The position numbers were made by a program, and so were the translations under genes. 7,171 nt of DNA from JAHIVB01 sp964574705 (lineage in GTDB: Bacteria > Bacillota_I > Bacilli_A > Izemoplasmatales > Hujiaoplasmataceae), in contig CAZNOO010000041.1 in the NCBI GenBank assembly GCA_964574705.1, positions 1 through 7,171 on the forward strand, in the 5' to 3' direction. The stretch's first letter is position 1. Every line of letters starts with the position of its first letter. The notes below the pieces were generated by a model. That model saw nothing but the letters and a program-made list of their open reading frames with translations, was not told the origin of the DNA and did no database searches. Shown here in pieces: positions 1-5,169 of this stretch.

Positions 1-68
1 TGTTGCTGAAAACCAAATCCAAGGATGAACAATGCAAAAATACTTACTAAACTTAATAGTCTTTTCAT
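1..68 (-). CDS. Start of a secreted protein (partial, signal peptide only)
   Basis: An open frame begins with ATG at 68 and runs off the left edge after 22 codons. The visible part is a classic Sec signal: Met-Lys-Arg, then an uninterrupted hydrophobic stretch (LLSLVSIFALFILGFGF), then Gln-Gln. A G-rich ribosome binding site (six Gs at 76-81, 7 bases before the ATG) overlaps the stop codon of the upstream 44-residue peptide gene. The gap between the two genes is only 12 bases, so they are surely cotranscribed. No cleavage motif, lipobox or mature domain can be seen, so the function is unknown. Given the position it may be an exported partner, an immunity protein or a processing protein of the peptide cluster, but that is inference. 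Confidence 0.75.
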   Translation of the reverse strand, partial: MKRLLSLVSIFALFILGFGFQQ

Positions 69-80
69 ATGTCCGCCCCC

Positions 81-215
81 CTAAAATAATTCTTCCGAGC
101 AAATTGTTCCTGAACCAAAATCACCGCTAAGTGCAATACTGTCTTCCAGAGTAAATTCGATGATCTCAATTTCAGGTTTCTCGTAAGAATCCTTTCTCAT
201 TGTTTCTTGTTTCAT
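81..215 (-). CDS. Candidate RiPP precursor peptide, 44 residues
   Basis: This small gene starts at ATG 215 behind a strong ribosome binding site (AAGGGGG at 223-229, spacing 7) and ends with TAG at 81-83. The N-terminal half is charged and contains Tyr11-Glu-Lys-Pro14-Glu-Ile16 followed by alternating acidic and hydrophobic residues. This fits the YxxPxL leader signature that PqqD-like recognition domains bind in lasso peptide systems. The C-terminal part (SGDFGSGTICSEELF, residues 30-44) is Gly/Ser-rich with a single Cys39. It would be the core modified by the radical SAM enzyme or phosphorylated on a Ser/Thr. The gene follows the nucleotidyltransferase by 88 bases. No signal peptide is present. 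I do not recognise a named peptide family. It could instead be an unrelated small acidic protein, but the context and leader motif make a precursor the best reading. Confidence 0.72.
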   Translation of the reverse strand: MKQETMRKDSYEKPEIEIIEFTLEDSIALSGDFGSGTICSEELF

Positions 216-303
216 TCAAAAACCCCCTTGTATTTCATTAGTTAGAAACATTGATACTTCTATTACATGAGCAAGACCAGCGATGGTGGGTCATTGGTCA
301 GCT

Positions 304-1482
304 CTATAATCCCAATTTTTGATACAGGTCTTCTACTTTCTTTACAGATTCATCATCTACGTTTAACATTTTGATTTTTTGTACTGTACTTTTTGTTTTT
401 TTGAACATCAATCTAAATGCCCTTTGTAGCCACGCTATTGGTAGGAAAATTGGGCACTTGTCTAAGTAGTGATACATCCCCTTCATCGTCCTATAGGGCG
501 GGAAAAACGTTTTTAAAAGGTATTTCTTCTTTCCAGATTCCAAGTTCTGTTCTTTCAGTGCACTTTTGGACATTCCTGATAGATAAGGATTGTGTTCTTT
601 TCCAGATCCATGTACGCCAGAAACAACAATAAAACGAGTGATCTCTTCATAAAATTCGGAATCCATTTGGAAAGAATCAAAATAAGAATCGTTGATTTGA
701 AGTCCAAAATACATTTTTGATAAATATAGAACGTTTTGGAAAAACTTCTTTAGGTGATATCCTTCAAGAACTTCAAGTAAGGGTGTTGCTTGATTCTCTG
801 ACTGAATGGATTGTATGTAAAGTCCAATATCGAGAATGTTGCGAATCCCGATTCCGGATGTCGATAAGTGCTTAATCATGTGATAAAGCAAATATGCCAA
901 CTGAAACTGGGGTTCAAATTCAGAACTTCCGTTATTTGTCATGACGTGTTCCCATGTGCCTTCAAGCATAGGGGAATATAAGTCATCGATTTCAGAGTCT
1001 AGTTTCGGATGAATTTCAAGAAATAAATCTTCTCCCTTTTGAAAGCAGTCGTGCGCTGCTGAATTTAACCAGTTTGAAAATCCGTTTTCAGGTAATATCT
1101 TATGAACCCATTCCATGCTTTCAGGGTGAACTAAGATGTCAATGTCACCCATTGAACGCATATAGGTTTCAGGATATTTGTGCTTTAAAAAAGAGCCTTT
1201 CAAGAACACATGTTCAATCCCGTTATCTTTAAAGAGTTGATGAACTTCTTCGATTGCATTTAATTGTAAGGTATCTCTTTTCAGATACTCATAATAATCA
1301 GATTGAAGTCTTGCGTAAACTTTCGGTTCAATCAACTCTTTATCAAGAATCGGGTAAAACATCCCTGATAAGCCATTTTCCATTGCATGGGCGTACGTTT
1401 CTCTGCTGACGGGTTCTGTGTATTTTGTTTTAGTTAGCGCTGATTGAACAAGTTCAAATAGCGCTTCAACGTTTCTTTCCAC
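304..1482 (-). CDS. NTP_transf_5-type nucleotidyltransferase of RiPP cluster
   Basis: This 392-residue protein matches the uncharacterised nucleotidyltransferase family (NTP_transf_5) often found in lasso peptide and related clusters. Visible motifs in order are LKGS at 94-97, YP at 103-104, R109, then MGDIDILV (111-118) with the two metal-binding aspartates D113 and D115, and LEIHPKL at 155-161. A C-terminal helical part contains HMIKHLSTSGIGIRNILDI (201-219), also typical of the family. The start is GTG at 1482, supported by TTAGGAGGG about 10 bases upstream; it overlaps the end of the peptidase gene by 17 bases. In lasso systems such proteins work on the peptide after a kinase has phosphorylated it. 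Here the natural inference is attachment of a nucleotide or sugar to a phosphorylated peptide. The substrate is not known from sequence. Confidence 0.85.
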   Translation of the reverse strand: MERNVEALFELVQSALTKTKYTEPVSRETYAHAMENGLSGMFYPILDKELIEPKVYARLQSDYYEYLKRDTLQLNAIEEVHQLFKDNGIEHVFLKGSFLKHKYPETYMRSMGDIDILVHPESMEWVHKILPENGFSNWLNSAAHDCFQKGEDLFLEIHPKLDSEIDDLYSPMLEGTWEHVMTNNGSSEFEPQFQLAYLLYHMIKHLSTSGIGIRNILDIGLYIQSIQSENQATPLLEVLEGYHLKKFFQNVLYLSKMYFGLQINDSYFDSFQMDSEFYEEITRFIVVSGVHGSGKEHNPYLSGMSKSALKEQNLESGKKKYLLKTFFPPYRTMKGMYHYLDKCPIFLPIAWLQRAFRLMFKKTKSTVQKIKMLNVDDESVKKVEDLYQKLGL

Positions 1483-1915
1483 GAGAATCTACCCTCCTAA
1501 TTATCCCAAGGAGAATTCTCCTGAATGGCTTTAAGAGATACCATAAACGAACTCGAAATAAATAACTTCGTTTGGTTTCTTTGGTCCACTTCTTTGTCTT
1601 ATGACTAAGCACTAGAGCGAAAATTGAATCAACTTCAATATGTTCAAATTCTTTGAGTGAATCCCCGCAAGTGACCAAATGATCTTTTTCAATCTTGCGA
1701 ATTCGGTGCATTACGACGCCAATGGACGTGTGATAGAAAACGACTTGATTTTTTTTATAAGGGGCTTTTGCCTTTCCCAAAACAACAGAAGTAAGACCGT
1801 CCACATAAAAAGGATACATCGAACTTCCTTTAACCGTAAGTTCAGCAGTGGAACCGTGATTCAGTTTTTCAATGATAAGAGGTTCGATGGCTTCAAAAGA
1901 AACAGTCTTTTTCAT
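1466..1915 (-). CDS. Small S24/S26-type serine peptidase
   Basis: This 149-residue protein has the S26 signal-peptidase fold signature. It shows VKGSSMYPFYVDG (28-40) with nucleophile Ser32 in SMxP, then VMHRI (68-72) with His70 in the position of the general base, then TCGDS (82-86) with Asp85. Ser/His/Asp matches the SipW/ER-type signal peptidases rather than the Ser/Lys type of standard bacterial SPase I. There is no N-terminal membrane anchor. The C-terminus (about 115-149) is basic and partly hydrophobic (LWYLLKPFRRILLGIIRRV) and may lie on the membrane. The start ATG shares one base with the PqqD stop (TAATG), which implies translational coupling. In this operon it is the best candidate for leader removal, replacing the transglutaminase-like protease of lasso clusters. 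That role is inferred. Confidence 0.82.
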   Translation of the reverse strand: MKKTVSFEAIEPLIIEKLNHGSTAELTVKGSSMYPFYVDGLTSVVLGKAKAPYKKNQVVFYHTSIGVVMHRIRKIEKDHLVTCGDSLKEFEHIEVDSIFALVLSHKTKKWTKETKRSYLFRVRLWYLLKPFRRILLGIIRRVDSRGKKR

Positions 1916-2178
1916 TAAAGCATCAATCCTTTTTCTTTCAATCGGTTCACAAATTCAAATACATCGTTTGTAGCGGTCAGTTTATCAATTTCAAAACGAT
2001 CTGTCAAAAGTTCAACCATTTCTTCTAGTTCCGTTTCTTTTTAAAGTGCTTCAAACAAAACTTTCCCAGTTTTGTTTAAAGTCATGATTCCATTGAAACG
2101 AATGGCTTCTTCTCCGGTTGGAACCACAATCGTTTCGCCGGCTATCGATCTGACGATATACCCAGGTTTTAATTTCAT
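1915..2178 (-). pseudogene. PqqD-like peptide chaperone with in-frame stop
   Basis: From ATG 2178 the frame encodes 45 residues typical of PqqD: MKLKPGYIVRSIAGETIVV, then a Gly-containing turn and TLNKTGKVLFEAL. It then meets TAA at 2041-2043. In the same frame the sequence continues KETELEEMVELLTDRFEID and on to FVNRLKEKGLML, ending with TAA at 1915-1917. This matches the second half of PqqD (the 'DV..FL..L...G' helix). Total length would be 87 residues, normal for PqqD, and a single CAA-to-TAA change (Gln46) would explain the stop. The start overlaps the kinase stop (ATGA) and has a strong GGAGGA site 8 bases upstream, so translation initiation looks intact. PqqD proteins are winged-helix leader-binding partners (RREs) of radical SAM enzymes. 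Possible readings are a recent pseudogene, a base error, or a two-piece protein restarted at Met54, which has only a weak site. The identity is well supported; the functional state is open. Confidence 0.82.
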
Positions 2179-3029
2179 TTGTTCACTCCTCCAAGATAGT
2201 CTTGAATTGTAATGGCGGCTGATGAATCATTTAAAAAAGCATATTTCATCATTGATGCGTTTTCGATCAATGAAGAAAGGGTATCACTCGCGAGATTTAC
2301 TTGAGATTCTTCTCTCGGTCTGTAGATGTTTCTAAATAACTCGTTAATCTTTTCTTTTTTTGATAAAGGAATCAATTTGTTTTCAAGGCCTTGTTCCAAA
2401 AAGAAAATCGTATGAAGCATGACTTTGGAATTGGAATTAAATACGTCTTTACCGCTCCAAGGAGAGCCGTAAACATAAAAATGTCCGCCTTCTTGCTTGA
2501 TCAACGGCTTATCATCGTTAATGATGAAAGCATCTGTGTACATCTTCAAAAAATAGTTTGTTAACGTTGATTTCCCAGTTTGGGATGGGGCGGAAAAGAG
2601 CAATGCTTGCTCATGATAACTTATCGCGGAAGCATGGAGGGTGATAAGTCCTTCCTTCAGTGCGATTTCATAGAAAAAGACTCCACTAAGCAAATATTCG
2701 AGTTCGGGTAACTTGTCACCAAGGAGCGGATTCAAGACTATGATGATCTCTGTAAAATCAGAATTGTAACTGATTAAATGAGAAAAAGCATTCAATTCTT
2801 CCTTGAATACGGTAATGACAGTTTTTGATTTCAAATAATAGATATTTCTATTTTTATAGATGACGGAAGGATTGACAGTAGGGATTAAAAAGTCCTCCCT
2901 AATTTGAACTTCCATCTTATATTTCGGCGGTAAATTTGAACTGTATCTCTCAATTCTTTGATCAAAGAATTCTGAATATTGATATGTAAAATCGATGACG
3001 ATTCCTGCAATCTCATAAACACTTCTCAT
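2175..3029 (-). CDS. HPr-kinase-like peptide kinase of RiPP cluster
   Basis: This protein resembles the C-terminal kinase domain of HPr kinase/phosphorylase (HprK), as used in paeninodin-type lasso clusters to phosphorylate the precursor peptide. With the start at 3029 it has 284 residues. Motifs are HASA (132-135), the Walker A loop SAPSQTGKST (146-155), acidic INDDKPL (170-176) with Asp172/Asp173, and GSPWSGK (188-194). Residues 1-120 form a family-specific N-terminal region without motifs I can name. I prefer ATG 3029 over the in-frame ATG 3074. The former makes an ATGA overlap with the radical SAM stop and has AAAGGA 7 bases upstream; the latter has no ribosome site and would overlap the upstream gene by 49 bases. 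The stop overlaps the PqqD start (ATGA). The likely target is a Ser/Thr of the 44-residue peptide; this is inference. It is not the housekeeping HprK, which has a different N-terminal domain. Confidence 0.85.
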   Translation of the reverse strand: MRSVYEIAGIVIDFTYQYSEFFDQRIERYSSNLPPKYKMEVQIREDFLIPTVNPSVIYKNRNIYYLKSKTVITVFKEELNAFSHLISYNSDFTEIIIVLNPLLGDKLPELEYLLSGVFFYEIALKEGLITLHASAISYHEQALLFSAPSQTGKSTLTNYFLKMYTDAFIINDDKPLIKQEGGHFYVYGSPWSGKDVFNSNSKVMLHTIFFLEQGLENKLIPLSKKEKINELFRNIYRPREESQVNLASDTLSSLIENASMMKYAFLNDSSAAITIQDYLGGVNK

Positions 3030-4021
3030 GAACGAGTCCTTTTCGTAGCCGCCCTCACAAGGTAATCCGTGCATGTGACAGAGGGGCTTTCGAGCATCTT
3101 TCTTGCCTTACATGCAATGCAACCCTTTGAGAAGGAACAATTTGAGCACTCGGTAAAATCGAGTTCATCCCAGATTTTTCCGAGTTCAAGGAACGTTTCA
3201 AGCAACTTTCCCTTTTCAACCTTTTTAACCGGTTTGATTGCTAATGCACAAGCTTTCATTTCCATTGTTGAAGAGATATAATAACTGTTTTTAAGTGCTG
3301 TGCAGGATTCAAAGCTATCAAATTGCTTTAGTTCTCCAAACTCAGAGAATGAAGTTCTGATTTTCTCTTCAAACATCAGCAATTCCTTTGGAGATAATCT
3401 CCAAGGCAGTTGAGAAGACTTGAGTTCATAGGTGGGGCTGACATATAAGAAATAACCTAAGACAAGCTTTAAGTCCTTCACAACATTAATTAATGAATCA
3501 AGTCGGTCAAATATCGGTTTTAAGGGAATGGTGCGTACAGCAACCAAAATATTCGCTTCCATCAATTTTGTTATATTTTCCTTGACGGTTTCAAACCCTC
3601 TTCTACCGGTGATCATTTCATAAGTATCATCGTTATCCCCGTAGAGGGTAACCGCAACCATTTCAGGCGGTCTTTTTTGAAGCGTATTCAATATTTCTTC
3701 TGTTAAGATGGACCCATTGGTATAGATGGTTATCTTGATTCCCATATCATAAACACTATTGTATATTTTACAAAAATCAGGATGCATGAAGACTTCTCCG
3801 CCGGTAAATAACGCATAGAGTAGTCCTTCATTTCTGGCCTCAAAAAAAAGAGTCATCCATTCTTCGTAGGATAAACTTTTCTTTTCAAAAGTGCCTCCCA
3901 AGTAACACATTCTGCAATTGAAATTGCATCGAGAAGTCAGTTCAAATTCTCCAACAAGTGGAATGTGGTTTTTGGCTCCGACCTTTAGAATTTCTTTCTT
4001 AATTGTTTGGTAATTATTCAT
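3026..4021 (-). CDS. Radical SAM/SPASM peptide-modifying enzyme
   Basis: This 331-residue protein carries the radical SAM cluster motif CNFNCRMC (Cys32, 36, 39; CX3CX2C), preceded by a FELTSR strand and followed by FTGGEVFMHPDF (72-83), the SAM-binding GGE motif. The C-terminal SPASM region has Cys240, Cys258, then C292-X2-C295-X5-C301-X2-C304 and a last Cys317, enough ligands for two auxiliary iron-sulfur clusters. This is close to the canonical CX2CX5CX3C spacing, with one residue fewer in the last gap. SPASM enzymes of this size (PqqE, sactipeptide and ranthipeptide maturases) install C-C, thioether or similar bonds in peptides. There is no N-terminal fused RRE, which fits the separate PqqD-like gene two genes on. 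AAGGTGA lies 4 bases before ATG 4021, and a candidate extended -10 promoter lies just upstream. The chemistry cannot be told from sequence. Confidence 0.9.
   Translation of the reverse strand: MNNYQTIKKEILKVGAKNHIPLVGEFELTSRCNFNCRMCYLGGTFEKKSLSYEEWMTLFFEARNEGLLYALFTGGEVFMHPDFCKIYNSVYDMGIKITIYTNGSILTEEILNTLQKRPPEMVAVTLYGDNDDTYEMITGRRGFETVKENITKLMEANILVAVRTIPLKPIFDRLDSLINVVKDLKLVLGYFLYVSPTYELKSSQLPWRLSPKELLMFEEKIRTSFSEFGELKQFDSFESCTALKNSYYISSTMEMKACALAIKPVKKVEKGKLLETFLELGKIWDELDFTECSNCSFSKGCIACKARKMLESPSVTCTDYLVRAATKRTRS
3037..3042 (-). promoter_or_regulatory. Ribosome binding site fixing the kinase start
   Basis: AAAGGA on the minus strand sits 7 bases before ATG 3029 inside the end of the radical SAM gene. 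The alternative upstream ATG at 3074 has only a C-rich, Shine-Dalgarno-free stretch in front of it, so this site decides the start. Confidence 0.7.
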
Positions 4022-4039
4022 AAAGTCACCTTGAAAATT

Positions 4040-4048
4040 ATTGTATCA
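4040..4048 (-). promoter_or_regulatory. Candidate promoter of the RiPP operon (extended -10)
   Basis: On the minus strand TGATACAAT gives an extended -10 (TGn plus TACAAT, five of six matches to TATAAT). A -35 at the right distance is poor (TTTCAT at 17 bases). The element follows an upstream terminator and precedes the AAGGTGA site of the radical SAM gene. The predicted start site (near 4033) leaves an unusually short leader of about a dozen bases. Confidence 0.45.
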
Positions 4049-4084
4049 TTTTTTGCGTCATGATGAAACCTAATTTATAAAAAA

Positions 4085-4142
4085 AAATAAAAAAAATAGT
4101 AAAAAAACAGTAAAAGAAAAGACGAAAACAATCATTTTCGTC
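4085..4142 (-). terminator. Rho-independent terminator after the YhfC-family gene
   Basis: On the minus strand GACGAAAA (4142-4135) and TTTTCGTC (4128-4121) form an 8-bp stem with a 6-base loop. It is followed by a long T-rich tract with several runs of seven or more Ts (down to about 4085). It lies about 67 bases after the stop of the YhfC-family gene and insulates it from the RiPP operon. Confidence 0.8.
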
Positions 4143-4147
4143 TATAT

Positions 4148-4196
4148 AACCTTTCGTTTATTTTGAACCCGTCTCTTTCCAAAGGAAAGAAAGGTT
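4148..4196 (-). other. Nested inverted repeat in the 3' untranslated region
   Basis: An 8-base inverted repeat, gaaaggtt at 4189-4196 and aacctttc at 4148-4155, encloses a second small hairpin, CTTTCC/GGAAAG with an AAA loop on the plus strand (4175-4189). The two stems share one base at 4189. It sits between the YhfC-family stop codon and the terminator. It may be a structured mRNA end or a second processing/stability hairpin; no known RNA family is recognised. Confidence 0.4.
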
Positions 4197-4208
4197 GAAA
4201 CCTAGGTA

Positions 4209-5045
4209 TTACTGTTCTATATTCATTGGTGAAGACTTATCTTCAACCGTCTTCAAAACAATCATTTTTGACTTCATCTCTTTATATAATCGATAAGCAA
4301 AGAATACGGTAACCAAAGTCAAGATTAAAATAACAGTTTCTGTCAAATAGACATTGGTAAATTCCATTAAAATAACGGCCATGAAATCAACGAATGCATG
4401 GATTAAAATTGCAATGAAAATCAAGTAGTTCTTTCCCTTGTTTTTGACACCTACAAAAACAATCACTGAGAGTGCAATTTGGAGTGTGATTGCAATCATT
4501 CTTTCGATTCCTGCAATCAGATTGTAAATTGCAGGCGACGACGAAAGTGGCTCGAGTGTATCCAAAATATCCTGTGAGAGTGCACCGCTTCCAGGATTGG
4601 AATTGAAGATGACTGCATAAACGCCAATGATAGTCAGTTGAAGTCCAACGAGAATGATGGCTTCAATCCCACCATGTCCGACCCCATACATCAATGAGTC
4701 GTCTGGATTGGTTGCTTTTTTAAGAATCAACTTAAATGCAATAAATCGTCCCACTTCTTCGAAAATTCCGGCAGCAAGACCTGCATAAGCCCCGTATAAC
4801 CAAACATTATGCAAGATGTCTTGTCCAAAAGGACTAGAATTAGAAAGAACCAATTTGTTAATGGTTGCTTCTAAGATAAGTGCAAATACCACAAATGTTG
4901 CAGCACCAATCAAAAGTGTACTGATTTTTTGTTTTTTCTTTCGAAATAGATAGATTGCAAGAACAATAGGAACAATGATGGAAATCAATCCAGATAGGAA
5001 CATGAAAATAATGCTTACAGTAGGAATCGCAAACATAGCTAGCAT
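4209..5045 (-). CDS. YhfC-family putative intramembrane metalloprotease
   Basis: This 278-residue protein has about seven predicted membrane segments (roughly 8-34, 41-62, 81-108, 121-147, 177-200, 206-226 and 233-254). Conserved polar residues within them are typical of the YhfC family, a relative of PrsW/CAAX-type intramembrane proteases: GIFEEVGR (93-100) with Glu96, Glu97 and Arg100; GHGGIEA (123-129) with His124 and Glu128; and HAFVD (216-220) with His216 and Asp220. These would form the metal site in the membrane. The start ATG 5045 follows AAGGAG with a spacing of 8 bases. The gene has its own promoter and is followed by a strong terminator, so it is probably not part of the RiPP operon. 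Some RiPP clusters do use membrane proteases of this broad class, so a link cannot be fully excluded. The physiological substrate is unknown. Confidence 0.83.
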   Translation of the reverse strand: MLAMFAIPTVSIIFMFLSGLISIIVPIVLAIYLFRKKKQKISTLLIGAATFVVFALILEATINKLVLSNSSPFGQDILHNVWLYGAYAGLAAGIFEEVGRFIAFKLILKKATNPDDSLMYGVGHGGIEAIILVGLQLTIIGVYAVIFNSNPGSGALSQDILDTLEPLSSSPAIYNLIAGIERMIAITLQIALSVIVFVGVKNKGKNYLIFIAILIHAFVDFMAVILMEFTNVYLTETVILILTLVTVFFAYRLYKEMKSKMIVLKTVEDKSSPMNIEQ

Positions 5046-5084
5046 ATGCTTACTCCTTATTTTATGACTTCTTCAATCGATACT

Positions 5085-5113
5085 ATTTTACCACTTCTTT
5101 TTATAAAAAACAA
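5085..5113 (-). promoter_or_regulatory. Promoter of the YhfC-family gene
   Basis: On the minus strand TTGTTT (5113-5108) and TAAAAT (5090-5085) are separated by exactly 17 bases. The -10 is preceded by TGG, an extended -10 feature. It lies between the lipoprotein terminator and the gene start at 5045, as expected for a vegetative sigma factor promoter. Confidence 0.65.
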
Positions 5114-5130
5114 AAAATGGGGATTTCAAT

Positions 5131-5159
5131 AAAAAAACACGATTTTCATCGTGTTTTTT
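5131..5159 (-). terminator. Rho-independent terminator after the lipoprotein gene
   Basis: A 12-bp stem is made of CACGAT/ATCGTG (5138-5143 with 5148-5153) extended by A-T pairs (5132-5137 with 5154-5159), with a four-base loop. It lies just after the lipoprotein stop codon at 5170. The flanking A and T runs make it symmetrical, so it could also work for plus-strand transcripts. Confidence 0.85.
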
Positions 5160-5169
5160 GAATATTTAC

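Noticed and set aside
81..215. Lasso peptide core in the 44-residue peptide
   Set aside because: No Gly start is followed by Asp/Glu at position 7-9 with a tail of useful length (Gly34 to Glu41 leaves three residues), and no lasso cyclase is in the window.
238..294. 18-codon Cys-containing ORF between the nucleotidyltransferase and the precursor gene
   Set aside because: It has no ribosome binding site and no leader-like motif; the next ORF has a strong site and fits a precursor.
250..300. Hairpin GACCA/TGGTC before the precursor gene as an attenuator, and a promoter for the precursor
   Set aside because: The stem is only five pairs with no T tract, and no -35/-10 pair with good spacing was found.
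1915..2178. Frameshift as the cause of the interrupted PqqD frame
   Set aside because: Both halves are in the same reading frame, so only a nonsense substitution is needed.
3030..3074. Fifteen-residue N-terminal extension of the kinase from ATG 3074
   Set aside because: No ribosome site there; ATG 3029 has one and gives a standard ATGA overlap.
4046..4065. ATCAT/ATGAT inverted repeat near the operon promoter as an operator
   Set aside because: Five-base half-sites in AT-rich DNA are expected by chance.
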